From NCBI RefSeq assembly GCF_006716425.1, contig NZ_VFOZ01000001.1, positions 5,146,001-5,210,000 of the forward strand: a stretch of DNA of 64,000 nucleotides. Direction: 5' to 3'. The notes below the pieces were generated by a model, which saw nothing but the letters and a program-made list of their open reading frames with translations, was not told the origin of the DNA and made no database searches. Position numbers and translations under genes: made by a program. Source of the DNA: Actinoallomurus bryophytorum. GTDB taxonomy: Bacteria > Actinomycetota > Actinomycetes > Streptosporangiales > Streptosporangiaceae. Position 1 is the stretch's first letter, and the number at the start of each line of letters is the position of its first letter. Positions 8,346 through 17,041 of the stretch are shown here, in pieces.

Positions 8346-9500
8346 TCAGCCTTCGGACCTCAGGGGCCGGAAGAAGGTCAGCAGCTCGCCTGCGACCTGG
8401 CCGGGCTCCTCGTGCGCCATGAAGTGACCTCCACGTTCCGGTGTGCGCCAGTGACGCAGGTCGGCGAAGAGGCGTTCGGCGAGGCTCCTCGGGTAGCCGA
8501 TGTACGCCGGTTCATTGGTCAGGGTGACCGCCGCGGGCACGGTGATCGCCGGGACCGGTCTGTTCCGGGGATAGTCGTAGTACTGCCGGAATGACGAGCC
8601 GATGGTTCCGGTCGCCCAGAAGAGCGTCGCGACCGTCAGCAGAGTGTCCTTGTCCCAGCGGGTCTCCAGGTCGCCGCCGCAGTCGCTCCAGTCGCGGTAC
8701 TTGTCGATGATCCACACGGCGAGACCCGCAGGGGAGTCCATGAGGGCGGCGGCGACCGTGTCCGGCCGGGTGCTCATGATCGCCCCATAACCCTGGTCGT
8801 TCGCGCTGTACGCGTCGAGAGCGTCGAGAAACGACCGCTCGTCGGCGGTCGGCGGGCCGTTCTGGAAGTTGGTCGTGATCACCGCGGAGGTGACATGGAC
8901 GCCGGCGACCGATTCGGGGTACAGGGCGCCCAGCCACTGCGTCACCCCGCTCCCGATGTCACCGCCGAAGGCCCCGAAGCGCCGGTAGCCGAGGGTGTGG
9001 GTCATGAGCGTGTGCCAGATCTCGGCGACGCGCCTGCGGGTGAACGGCTCCTGCGGTGCTTCGGAGTAGAGGAAGCCCGGCAGCGAGGGGATGACCACGT
9101 CGAACGCGTCGGCGGGGTCACCGCCGTGGCTCGCCGGGTCGGCCAGCCGCTCGGCGACGCGCAGCATCTCGACGAAGCTGCTCGGCCAGCCGTGCGTGAG
9201 GATCAGCGGCAACGGCTCGGGCGCGCCCTCGACGCGCTCGGCGCGTATGTGCACGAAATGCACCTGCCGGCCGGCGATCTCGGCGAGATGATGCGGATAC
9301 GCGTTGAGCGCCGACTCGGCCGCCCGCCAGTCGAACCCGTCCGACCAGTAGGTGACCAGCTCACGCAGGTAGCCCGGATCGACTCCGGCCGCCCAGTACG
9401 CGGGGTCGGACACTGCCGTGAACCGGGTACGTGCGAGCCGCGTCCGCAGGTCGTGCAGGACGTCGTCGGGTACGGCGATGTGGAAAGGCTTGGCTGTCAT
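8346..9500 (-). CDS. Epoxide hydrolase-like alpha/beta hydrolase (EHN domain)
   Basis: A 384-residue alpha/beta hydrolase with the N-terminal EHN extension (FHIAVPDDVLHDLRTRLART) typical of microsomal-type epoxide hydrolases. It contains the oxyanion motif HGWP, the nucleophile Asp181 in GGDIGSG, and a C-terminal GGHF segment that supplies the catalytic His. The family opens epoxides to diols, but many members are annotated from sequence only. ATG 9500 is chosen because GAAGGAAC precedes it; an in-frame ATG at 9515 is possible. A second, shorter relative is at 30586-31638. A LysR relic lies just upstream, consistent with a former regulator. Confidence 0.88.
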   Translation of the reverse strand: MTAKPFHIAVPDDVLHDLRTRLARTRFTAVSDPAYWAAGVDPGYLRELVTYWSDGFDWRAAESALNAYPHHLAEIAGRQVHFVHIRAERVEGAPEPLPLILTHGWPSSFVEMLRVAERLADPASHGGDPADAFDVVIPSLPGFLYSEAPQEPFTRRRVAEIWHTLMTHTLGYRRFGAFGGDIGSGVTQWLGALYPESVAGVHVTSAVITTNFQNGPPTADERSFLDALDAYSANDQGYGAIMSTRPDTVAAALMDSPAGLAVWIIDKYRDWSDCGGDLETRWDKDTLLTVATLFWATGTIGSSFRQYYDYPRNRPVPAITVPAAVTLTNEPAYIGYPRSLAERLFADLRHWRTPERGGHFMAHEEPGQVAGELLTFFRPLRSEG

Positions 9501-9657
9501 TGTTCCTTCGCTCATGGATGCTCGACGGACGAGCTCCTGAGCGTGGGGTCAGACAGACGCCGCGATCAGGAGTGCCCGGACAGGACGGTTCGTGTGCATC
9601 GGGCTCACCTCCTCGAATCGCGTGACAGGGGCGACTATACACAGCCGGACGTCCTGC

Positions 9658-10182
9658 CTAGCCGGCGTCGGTGGCATGAGGTTCCACGCTGATCGCGCGT
9701 ACGGCGTCGATCACCGCGGCCATGCGGGGGGAGAGGTGTTCGCCGTCGCGGACGATCACGACGTTGTGCCGGACGGTGTCCAGCCCGTCGACCGGGATCC
9801 GGGCGAGCTTCGCCTCCGACCCGGCGGGCGTGAGTTCCGGCGCGATCGTGATGCCCCAGCCGATGCCGGCCAGGCCGATCGCGGTGCCGATGTCGTTGAC
9901 GCTCGCGGCCATCCTCGGCTCGAAACCCGCCGTGACGCACAGACTCATCGTGAGCCGGCCCAGCGTGCTGTCCGGGCAGAGGACCCACGCCTCGTTCCAG
10001 AGCTGAGCCATGGTGCAGCGGGAGGCGCCCGCCAGGGGATGATCCGCCGGTACGTGCTTCAGGGTGCCGGACACGGTGACGTCGCCTTCCTCGGCCACCA
10101 GGAATCGGGACTGCCGTGGTCGAGCCGGGAGACGATGGGCCACCTGATCGCCTTCCTCCGCGAGCACCTGCGGCCACGCCCC
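9658..10182 (-). pseudogene. Truncated LysR-family regulator (C-terminal half only)
   Basis: The reading frame encodes the co-inducer-binding half of a LysR regulator: VPADHPLAG, then GFEPRMAASVNDIGTAIGLAGIG and a VIVRDG segment. The N-terminal winged helix is missing. Homology fades near 10085, and the 77 bp beyond the neighbouring IS630 element cannot hold the lost part, so a deletion preceded or accompanied the insertion. On the plus strand, 10100-10185 reads like an alpha/beta-hydrolase C-terminus (RETMGHLIAFLREHLRP), possibly a second fragment at the same scar. It probably once regulated the adjacent epoxide hydrolase. Confidence 0.65.
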
Positions 10183-11374
10183 TAGTGCGGTGTTCACGAA
10201 CGTTTACGGGGTTTGGTGACACGCCGGTCGGCGTCCGTGATGGCGGGGCTTGTTGGCCTCAGGGTCGGTAGCGACCTGTTCGCTGTTGAGAGTGAGGCCA
10301 TCGGGTGGCAGAACCGGTTCGGGCACGTCGGTTGAGTGATCAGGAAGGTCAGCGGCTGACCCAGATCGTGCGGCGGGGCAAACACGAGTCGATCCGGGTG
10401 CGCCGGGCGATGATGATCATGGCCTCGGCGTCGGGGACGCCGGTGCCGGCGATCGCGCGGCTGGTCGCCGCGGATGAGGACACCGTCCGGGAGGTGATCC
10501 ATGCGTTCAACGAGTCGGGGCTGGCAGCCCTGGACCCTAAGTGGGCGGGAGGCCGTCCCCGCCTGATCAGTGATGATGATGTTGAGTTCATCGCCACGAC
10601 GGCCACCACACGCCCGGCGAAGCCGGGGCGTTCGTTCACGCACTGGAGCATCCGCAAACTCGCCGCCTACCTGGCCGACAACCCCATCCGAACAATCGAT
10701 GTCGGACGCGAGCGGCTACGGCAGATCCTGCATTCCCGCCGGATCTCCTTCCAGCGCACCCGGACGTGGAAGTCGACCAGTTCGGACCGCTCTCGATCCG
10801 TCCCTGCCACGGATCGGCGTGGGCACCGCAGACACGGCCGGACCGGCTGCCCGCCACCTACCGCCGCACCCACGGCATCCGCTACTTCCACGGCTGTTAC
10901 TCCCTGGGCGATGACCAAGGCGTGGGGCGTGACCCGCAGACACAAAGGCGGCGACCACTCCCTGGCCGCGCTCAAATCCATCCAGGCAGCCCGCCCCGAC
11001 GGCGCCAAGATCTACGTGATCATGGACAACCTGTCGGCGAACAAGACACCAGCAATCCGCACCTGGGCCAAGAAGAACAAGGTCGAGCTGTGCCTCACCC
11101 CGACCTACGCCTCCTGGGCCAACCCCATCGAAGCCCAGTTCGGCTCTGCGGACCTTCACGATGGGCAACTCCGACCACCCCAACCACACCGTCCTGGCCC
11201 GCCGGCTACACGCCTACCTGCGCTGGCGCAACACCAACGCCCGCCACCCCGACATCCTGGCCGCACAACGCCGCGAACGCGCCCGCATCCGCAGCGAACG
11301 CGGGCAACGCTGGGGCCGCCCCCGCCCCAAAGCCGCATGATCACACCCGGCGAACGTATGTGGACACCCCACTA
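10183..11374 (+). mobile_element. Decayed IS630-family element
   Basis: Both ends share an imperfect inverted repeat. The left end reads TAGTGCGGTGTTCACGAACG and the right end, reverse-complemented, reads TAGTGGGGTGTCCACATACG. Each is bounded by TA within CTAG, the target typical of IS630. The transposase inside is frameshifted, so the element is not autonomous. It interrupts the region between the LysR relic and the GH76 gene. Confidence 0.82.
10305..11340 (+). pseudogene. IS630-family transposase, frameshifted
   Basis: The product can be followed through three frames. An N-terminal helix-turn-helix (about 10305-10765) is followed, one frame over, by a DDE strand beginning FGPLSIRP (10778-10905). 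The first frame then returns with KIYVIMDNLSANKT and TPTYASWANPIEAQF, and a final shift near 11140 gives FTMGNSDHPNHT and a tail ending at 11340. The DDE catalytic blocks are still readable, so decay is recent. At least three frameshifts prevent a full-length protein. Confidence 0.85.
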
Positions 11375-11452
11375 GCCGGTTCGGCGCGCCGGAGGCACGG
11401 TCCCGTACGGCCGCACCCGGCCCCCGCGTCGCCGGCGCCCCTCGTCCGTCGA

Positions 11453-12883
11453 TCAGCCGGCCGCGTTGAGGAGGTCGAGCACGCTCTGCTGGCAGCCGTA
11501 GTCGCTCGTGCCGCTGCCGCCCGCCCAGTGCGGCCCGTACTGGTCGAGCGGGTCGCGGTCGTGGGTGTACGCGCTGTTGGCCCAGCCGGCGAGGGTCGCG
11601 GCGTACGGATGGCCGGACAGCCTGCCGTTGAGCGCGCCCAGGCCGCGTACGTAGGCGCCCTTGAACGAGGGGCCGTCGCCGGTGCAGCCGTCGCCCTCCC
11701 CGGGCTCGCGGAGCACGCCGCCGCTCGTCAGCCTGGTGCTGGAGGCGTCGGCCAGCGTGCGCGCGGTGGTCAGCAGCCCGGCGTCGCCGGTGGCCCGGTT
11801 GAGCTCGCTCAGCCCGCCGAGGACGACGCCCTGGTTGTACGTCCAGGTCTGCTGGCCGTTGTTCGCACAGCCACTGGTCAGGCCGTCGTTGACCAGATGG
11901 TCGCCGTTGATCATGCCGCTGCGCTGGAACCACGACCACTCGTTCTGGGCCCGGCTCAGGTACGTCGTGTCTCCGGCGATGCGGTTGTGTAGCGCGGCGG
12001 TGAGCTGGAGGAACAGCTCGTTGGTGATGGCGTTCTTGTACGTCTTCGCCTGGCTCCACCAGACGCCGCCGCCGCAGGTGCCGTCCCAGTAGGCGAACAT
12101 GTGGTCCGCGTCCGTACGCGCGGTGGCGAGGTAGCGGCCGTCACCGGTCAGGTCGTACGCGTCGACCCAGGCGAGGCCCCACCAGCCGGTGTCGTCGAGG
12201 TAGTCGTTGGTGAAGTTGCCGCCCTGCGCGCCGAGGTTCCTGTCGTAGGTGTCGGCGATGGCGTACCGGTAGCTGCCCATCCCGGTGACGCGGACGTTGT
12301 CGATGACGGCGGTGAGCGCGTTGGCGGCGGTCCACCAGCCGTTGCCGCCGAAGAGCTTGGTGCCCCGGTCGTAGGACATCATCAGGGCGGTGGCCGCGGC
12401 GGTGCGCCGGTCACCCGCGTTCCAGGTCGTACGGGCCCAGGGGGTGCACGCGATGGCGCCCGCCACCTGGCCGCACGCGCGCAGCGCGCCGACGCCCTGG
12501 GTGTTCCAGTCGTCCACGTTGTACATCAGAGTGCGCCAGCCGCCCTGCCCGGACGGCACGGTCGTCGCACCCAGGCGGCTGCCGTCGCTCCAGGTCCGGC
12601 CGCCGTCCATCGAGCGGTCCAGCCACACCTGGTCACCGGCGCCGCCGTTGCCGACCGATCCCCAGCCCATCGCGTCGGTGTCGTCGAAGTGCAGCTGGAT
12701 CTGGCGGCCGGAAAGCGTGGCGGTCACCGGCACCCGGTCCTGCGGACTCTGCGCGGGGTCGCGTGCGTCGCAGTACTTGTTGCAGATCGCGGCGGCCGAT
12801 GCCGTGCCCTCGGTGAGAAGGATGGAGGACAACGTTGTCACCATGAGCAGGAGAACGGCAGGGAGAATTGATCGTGCGTGCAT
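11453..12883 (-). CDS. Secreted GH76 endo-alpha-1,6-mannanase
   Basis: A 476-residue exported glycoside hydrolase. The signal peptide (about residues 1-31, hydrophobic core LPAVLLLMVTTLSSILL, cleavage near TASAA) precedes a small beta-rich domain (residues 35-130) and an all-alpha (alpha/alpha)6 barrel. The hallmark GH76 aspartate pair is Asp230-Asp231 in NDYLDDTGWWGLAW; further family motifs are GVWWS, KNAITNELFL and WTYNQGVVLGGL. GH76 enzymes cut alpha-1,6-mannan backbones such as fungal cell-wall mannan. GGAG sits upstream of ATG 12883. A GAGAGCGCTCTC palindrome upstream and a GACAACGTTGTC core inside the signal-peptide codons suggest LacI-family control shared with the GH2 gene. Confidence 0.9.
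   Translation of the reverse strand: MHARSILPAVLLLMVTTLSSILLTEGTASAAAICNKYCDARDPAQSPQDRVPVTATLSGRQIQLHFDDTDAMGWGSVGNGGAGDQVWLDRSMDGGRTWSDGSRLGATTVPSGQGGWRTLMYNVDDWNTQGVGALRACGQVAGAIACTPWARTTWNAGDRRTAAATALMMSYDRGTKLFGGNGWWTAANALTAVIDNVRVTGMGSYRYAIADTYDRNLGAQGGNFTNDYLDDTGWWGLAWVDAYDLTGDGRYLATARTDADHMFAYWDGTCGGGVWWSQAKTYKNAITNELFLQLTAALHNRIAGDTTYLSRAQNEWSWFQRSGMINGDHLVNDGLTSGCANNGQQTWTYNQGVVLGGLSELNRATGDAGLLTTARTLADASSTRLTSGGVLREPGEGDGCTGDGPSFKGAYVRGLGALNGRLSGHPYAATLAGWANSAYTHDRDPLDQYGPHWAGGSGTSDYGCQQSVLDLLNAAG
12828..12839. promoter_or_regulatory. Internal LacI-type operator core
   Basis: GACAACGTTGTC lies within codons about 15-19 of the GH76 gene. With its flanking A it matches 13 of the 14 core bases of the operator at 3617-3638. 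An operator just inside a gene can act as a roadblock; chance is the alternative. Confidence 0.4.
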
Positions 12884-12940
12884 GGCGGGATGCTCCTGAA
12901 CCCTTGCCGGGCGCTGGCGGGGCGCACGTGTCGACGAGCA

Positions 12941-12952
12941 GAGAGCGCTCTC
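12941..12952. promoter_or_regulatory. Palindrome upstream of GH76, LacI/CebR-like
   Basis: GAGAGCGCTCTC is a perfect 12-bp palindrome 58 bp upstream of the GH76 start. Central GCGC flanked by GA/TC resembles the actinomycete CebR-type operator (GGGAGCGCTCCC) of sugar-responsive LacI regulators. Confidence 0.5.
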
Positions 12953-13240
12953 CTGGAAGTTAACCAGCAGTCAAGGGTCCGTCAATGCCCGAGCCGGGCA
13001 ATCCGGGAGAACATCCCGCGCCCCGATGACGCGAACTTCGGGCGGTTGCGGTTGATTTTGGCGGTAAAGGCGGGTCGCGCCCGGACGCGTCACGTGGCGG
13101 CGCTGGGACGGAAAAGCCCGAGCAAATATCTGCGCTTTGACCGCTGTGGTGTGGCTAACAGTACTTGCCGGGGCATGTATGTCGTCGTACGCGATGTAGG
13201 GGATTCATAGGGGTTGATTCGTGCGCCGGGAGGCAATGAC

Positions 13241-13606
13241 ATGTTCCGTCGCCACGCGAGTGGCCTGTTCTCCACGGCAGTGGTGGATATGTCGTCTGTA
13301 GCGGCGATGGCCGTTGCGGTCGTGGTGTTCGGAGGTGGGGTGTCGTCGCACGTCAAGGCCGATGCGGCGCTGATCCCGAGGTCTCCGGCCGTGGCGTTCG
13401 ATCACCATTGGGGTGGTGGCGACCAACGCGACGGCAATGGCGGCTACAACAGGATCTCGGCCCCCTTCAACAGTCCCAACTTCATGCGTGGAGTTCAGCA
13501 TGTCATCAATGCGAACTCCGGCGGCCGGACGATCAATCAGTCCGGTATCTGCAAGAGAAGATCTCATTGCAACCTGTCACAGAGGGCGTACATGGGCGGC
13601 TGGTGA
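13241..13606 (+). CDS. Small secreted protein of unknown function
   Basis: A 121-residue protein with an N-terminal signal or anchor segment (about residues 15-38, SVAAMAVAVVVFGGGVSSHV). The mature part is polar, with HHWGGGDQRDGNGGYNR and two Cys near the C-terminus (ICKRRSHCN) that could form a disulfide. I do not recognise the family. ATG 13241 follows GGGAGG at 13228-13233. It is flanked by a long promoter-like gap on the left and a convergent MarR gene on the right. Confidence 0.5.
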   Translation: MFRRHASGLFSTAVVDMSSVAAMAVAVVVFGGGVSSHVKADAALIPRSPAVAFDHHWGGGDQRDGNGGYNRISAPFNSPNFMRGVQHVINANSGGRTINQSGICKRRSHCNLSQRAYMGGW

Positions 13607-13645
13607 CGACGGTGCCCGGCCCCCGCCGGCGCCCGTACTCGGAGG

Positions 13646-14167
13646 TCAGTCCCAGCCGATGGACAGCGCGTCGCGGGCCGTCAGCGAGAAGAAGGGTTCC
13701 CCGCCGGCATCGGTGAACGCGCGCAGCGCGGTGACCAGGCCGGTGCGCTGGTCGGCCGGCATGCGGGTGACGATGGCGGCGATCTCTTCACGGCGGTGCG
13801 CGGTGACGTCTTCGACGATCCGGTGCCCGTACTCGGTCAGGCGTAGCGCGATCTCGCGCCGGTTGGCCGGGTTGACCCGGCGGTCGATCAGGCCGGCGAC
13901 GCTGAGCCGGTCGGCCATGCGCATCGCGGTCGAGGAGTTGACGGCCAGCCGTCCGGCGAGGCCGACGAGTTTCATCTCGCCGTGAGTGGCGAGGACGACG
14001 AGCATCCGGAACTGCGGCAGGGTCACCTGTTCCTCGACGGCCGTCAGTGACCGGGCCGAGATCGCCACCAGCAGCCGGGACGCCGTGAGCACCGCCGAGG
14101 TGACCGCGTTGACGTCGTCCTCGGGCGGCTCGGCGCTCAGTGCCGGCTCGGCGGCGTGCTGTGCCAT
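13646..14167 (-). CDS. MarR-family transcriptional regulator
   Basis: A 173-residue winged-helix repressor. The DNA-binding region reads LPQFRMLVVLATHGEMKLVG, then LAVNSSTAMRMADRLSVAGL and the wing NRREIALRLT. N- and C-terminal helices form the dimer interface. It is divergent from an MscS-family channel gene across about 156 bp. That gap contains two similar dyads (TTGCACAGTGCAC and TTGCATTATGCAA), one near each gene, so it probably regulates itself and the channel. The ligand is unknown. Confidence 0.9.
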   Translation of the reverse strand: MAQHAAEPALSAEPPEDDVNAVTSAVLTASRLLVAISARSLTAVEEQVTLPQFRMLVVLATHGEMKLVGLAGRLAVNSSTAMRMADRLSVAGLIDRRVNPANRREIALRLTEYGHRIVEDVTAHRREEIAAIVTRMPADQRTGLVTALRAFTDAGGEPFFSLTARDALSIGWD

Positions 14168-14208
14168 AGACCTGTTCTACCTGGTGTACCGGGCAGGTGA
14201 GTAACCAT

Positions 14209-14311
14209 TGCACAGTGCACCGGTCCGCCACGTGAAGTGTTCTCGCATCCGGTTCGCCCGCCCGGACTGGGAGCTTCATCCGGATTCACGCATAATCGTT
14301 GCATTATGCAA
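14209..14311. promoter_or_regulatory. Pair of MarR-type operator dyads
   Basis: TTGCACAGTGCAC at 14209-14221 lies 42 bp before the MarR start. TTGCATTATGCAA at 14299-14311 lies 13 bp before the MscS start. Both fit TTGCANNNTGCAM. The arrangement suggests one MarR dimer per promoter. Confidence 0.55.
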
Positions 14312-14323
14312 TGATAAGTCTCG

Positions 14324-15403
14324 ATGATCCAATTTACTCCTGAAATGACCCTGGAAGCACCTGTGGCGGACCCGACGGACTGGGAGCGCCTGGCAGTGGC
14401 CGCGGCCGTCGCCGTCGCCGCGGTGGTGATCGGACTCGGCCTTCGCATGGTGCTCGGCTGGTTGACCCGGCGTGCCGGCCGTACGCGCTGGGCGTGGGAC
14501 GACCTGCTGTTCACGCTGCTGCGCGACCTTGCTCTGGTGTCAGTGTCGGTGCTGGGCTTCTGGGTGTCGGTGTCGGTCGTGCACCTGCGACCAGGATCCC
14601 GGCATGACGCGGACCGGCTCCTGGTGGCGGTTCTCATCCTGACCGTCTCCATCGCGGTGGCGCGGTTCGCGGCCGGTGCCGTGTCCTCGATCGTGCTCGC
14701 CCGCGCGGGTGTCGCGCAGTCGGCGACGATCTTCGTGAACATCGTCCGCGTGGTGGTCGTCGGGATCGGGCTCCTGGTACTGCTGCAGAGCCTCGGCGTG
14801 TCGATCACGCCGCTGCTGACGGCTCTCGGCGTCGGCGGCCTCGCTGTCGCACTGGCCCTGCAGGACACGCTGGCCAACCTCTTCGCGGGGGTGCACATCC
14901 TGGCCTCGCGCAAGGTGCAGCCGGGGGACTACGTGCGGCTGGACAGCGACCAGGAGGGCTACATCGTCGACATCAACTGGCGGAACACCACCATCCGCCA
15001 GCTCGCCGGCAACCTGGTGATCGTCCCGAACGCGCGTTTCGCCGACGCGATCCTGACGAACTACCACCGGCCGGCGCAGGACCTGTCCGTGACGGTGCAG
15101 GTGGGCGTCGGCTACGGAAGCGATCTGGAGCAGGTGGAGAAGGTCACCGTCGACGTGGCCCAGGAGGTGATGGCCGGCGTGGACGGCGGTGTCGATGACC
15201 ATGTGCCCTCGGTGCGCTTCCACACGTTCGCCGAGTCGGGCATCAACTTCTCGGTGACACTGCGGACGCGTGAGTTCACCGACCAGTACGTAGTCGTGCA
15301 CGAGTTCATCAAGCGGCTTCACCGGCGTTACCAGCTGGAGGAAATCGAGATCCCGTTCCCCACCCGCACCCTCGTCATGTCGGGTGGATCCACCGACTCG
15401 TGA
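14324..15403 (+). CDS. MscS-family mechanosensitive channel
   Basis: A 359-residue small-conductance mechanosensitive channel homologue. About four hydrophobic segments precede the pore helix (TALGVGGLAVALALQDTLAN, near residues 166-185), which shows the Gly/Ala packing of the MscS TM3. The soluble beta domain follows (VQPGDYVRLDSDQEGYIVDI, RNTTIRQLAGNLVIVPN), then a C-terminal alpha/beta part ending in a typical MscS FPTRTLVM. It should open under membrane tension to release solutes during hypo-osmotic shock. There is no clear Shine-Dalgarno site before ATG 14324. Control by the divergent MarR gene is inferred from the operator pair. Confidence 0.9.
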   Translation: MIQFTPEMTLEAPVADPTDWERLAVAAAVAVAAVVIGLGLRMVLGWLTRRAGRTRWAWDDLLFTLLRDLALVSVSVLGFWVSVSVVHLRPGSRHDADRLLVAVLILTVSIAVARFAAGAVSSIVLARAGVAQSATIFVNIVRVVVVGIGLLVLLQSLGVSITPLLTALGVGGLAVALALQDTLANLFAGVHILASRKVQPGDYVRLDSDQEGYIVDINWRNTTIRQLAGNLVIVPNARFADAILTNYHRPAQDLSVTVQVGVGYGSDLEQVEKVTVDVAQEVMAGVDGGVDDHVPSVRFHTFAESGINFSVTLRTREFTDQYVVVHEFIKRLHRRYQLEEIEIPFPTRTLVMSGGSTDS

Positions 15404-15413
15404 CGGCTCGCGG

Positions 15414-16088
15414 CTATCCGGCGTCGGCAGCGATGATCTGGTCGACGACTTCGGAGATGTCCGCGCCGACGATGTCGGGCCGGGCACCGAGTGGGCTCAG
15501 GACCATGCCGGGGCGGGCGACGAAGGCGGCCTTACAGCCGGCTGAGAGCGCTCCCGACACGTCCCATGAGTGTGCGGCGACGAGGCGTACGTCGGCGATA
15601 CCGACACCGAAGGTCCGCGCGACCGCGAGGTAGGGCTCCGGGGCGGGCTTGAGCCGTTTCACGGTGTCGGCGGAGACGACGCCGTCGAAGTATTCGCGGA
15701 TTCCGGCGTTGGTCAGCTGCGCCTCGGCGACCGACTCGAGCGAGTTGACCAGGGCCACGACGGTGAGCGCGGTCGAGCGCAGCCGCCGGAGGGCGCCGTC
15801 GACCTCCGCGTGGGCCGGCAACGCGCTCATCCGGCTCACCACCGCGGTGGCCTCGTCCGTGGTGACGGCACGGCCGTGCCGCTCGGCCAGCATGCGCAGT
15901 GCCGCGTGCTGGGCGGAGCTGAAGTCCACATACTCCCCGGTCAGTCCGCCGACGAACGACAGCTGGAGCATCTGCGCGAACCACTGGCCACGCAGCGCGG
16001 CCGAGCCCAGCAGATCTTCGAAGACGGTGTCGAGGGGGCGGAGATCCAGCAGGGTCTCGTTGACGTCGAACGCGATCACTGCGGTCAT
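15414..16088 (-). CDS. Type II haloacid dehalogenase-like HAD hydrolase
   Basis: A 224-residue HAD-superfamily enzyme resembling L-2-haloacid dehalogenases. The nucleophile is Asp8 in FDVNETLLDL; motif II is VALVNSLES, the conserved Lys lies in KRLKPAPEPY, and motif III contains AAHSWDVSGA, a signature of the type II dehalogenase branch. That branch removes halide from 2-haloalkanoates, though many members act on unknown substrates. ATG 16088 is preceded by GAAGAGG; the longer upstream frame overlaps the SDR gene and has no site. It lies 51 bp downstream of the SDR gene on the same strand and may be co-transcribed with it. Confidence 0.87.
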   Translation of the reverse strand: MTAVIAFDVNETLLDLRPLDTVFEDLLGSAALRGQWFAQMLQLSFVGGLTGEYVDFSSAQHAALRMLAERHGRAVTTDEATAVVSRMSALPAHAEVDGALRRLRSTALTVVALVNSLESVAEAQLTNAGIREYFDGVVSADTVKRLKPAPEPYLAVARTFGVGIADVRLVAAHSWDVSGALSAGCKAAFVARPGMVLSPLGARPDIVGADISEVVDQIIAADAG

Positions 16089-16138
16089 GAATACCTCTTC
16101 GTACGGGTCGGTGTCGTTGCCTCGGGAGCGAGTATGGG

Positions 16139-16903
16139 TCAGCCGGGCTCCCTGACGTCCCAGATCTGTCCGGTGGCCTCGTGCGGGAGCCGGTCGAGCA
16201 GCGATTTCGCCGACCGTTCCGGGGTTATGAGAGTGCCCTCGTCGTACGAGCGGGTGAATCGCCGGTGCAGGCCGGTGCCGATCCGGTCGGGGTCCTGGCC
16301 GCGGATCCATGCCTGCATCGCGGTGTCGACCGATCCGGGACGGTAGACGTTCACGGTGACGCCACTGCCGGCCAGTTCGGCGGCGAGGTTGACGGTGTGC
16401 GCCTCGAGCGCCGTCTTGCCGGTGACGTAGGCGTTGCCGCCGATCATCGAAGCCGGGCGGGCGACGACACCGCTGGAGACGTTCACGACACGCCCCCACT
16501 TCCGCTCCAGCATCCCGGGCAGCAACGCGAAGGTCAGCGAGGCGACGGCGACGACGTTGAGGCCGATCGCGGCCGCCCAGTCGGCGGGGTCGACCCTCAC
16601 GCTCGGCCCGAGCGGGGACACGGTGGCGGCGTTGTTGATGAGGATGTCCACGACGCCGAGTTCGTCGCGGGCGCGTGTCACGCTCCGGGTGAGCTGGTCC
16701 GGATCGGCGATGTCGGCCTGTATCACCACTGCCGAGCCACCGAGGTCACGGACGGACGTGGCGCTGTCGGTGAGCTCGTCGCGTGAACGTGCGACCAGTG
16801 CCACGCTTACCCCTCGTTCGGCCAGTTCCCGTGCGATCGCCCGTCCGATGCCCCGTCCGGCGCCGGTCACCAGCGCGGTGCGGCCCTTGAGTGAACTCGT
16901 CAT
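16139..16903 (-). CDS. Short-chain dehydrogenase/reductase
   Basis: A 254-residue classical SDR. The NAD(P)-binding motif is TGAGRGIG (residues 13-20), followed by NNAAT. The catalytic Ser is in NVSSG and the Tyr/Lys pair in NAYVTGKTALEA. A terminal PGSVDT helps close the cofactor site. The Arg after the glycine-rich motif favours NADP(H). ATG 16903 gives normal SDR length; the frame extends 18 codons further but lacks SDR features there. The substrate is unknown. A HAD dehalogenase follows on the same strand. Confidence 0.88.
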   Translation of the reverse strand: MTSSLKGRTALVTGAGRGIGRAIARELAERGVSVALVARSRDELTDSATSVRDLGGSAVVIQADIADPDQLTRSVTRARDELGVVDILINNAATVSPLGPSVRVDPADWAAAIGLNVVAVASLTFALLPGMLERKWGRVVNVSSGVVARPASMIGGNAYVTGKTALEAHTVNLAAELAGSGVTVNVYRPGSVDTAMQAWIRGQDPDRIGTGLHRRFTRSYDEGTLITPERSAKSLLDRLPHEATGQIWDVREPG

Positions 16904-17041
16904 ACAGGGTTGGCGACGGTACCGCTCACCCGTCTTACGTCCGGTCCTCCGAGTCACCGGCCCGCCGGGGCGTGACGGCGGGCGCGGGCACGGATGCGGG
17001 CGGAACGTCCCATCACGTCCCGCCCGGCACCCGGTGAGCGG

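Noticed and set aside
13780-13830. Possible attachment site or small RNA near the MarR gene end
   Set aside because: Only GC-rich coding sequence of the MarR gene; no repeat or hairpin beyond what composition predicts.
14540-15487. A 315-codon minus-strand frame opposite the MscS gene
   Set aside because: Asp/His/Arg-rich shadow of the channel gene, with no motif or ribosome site.
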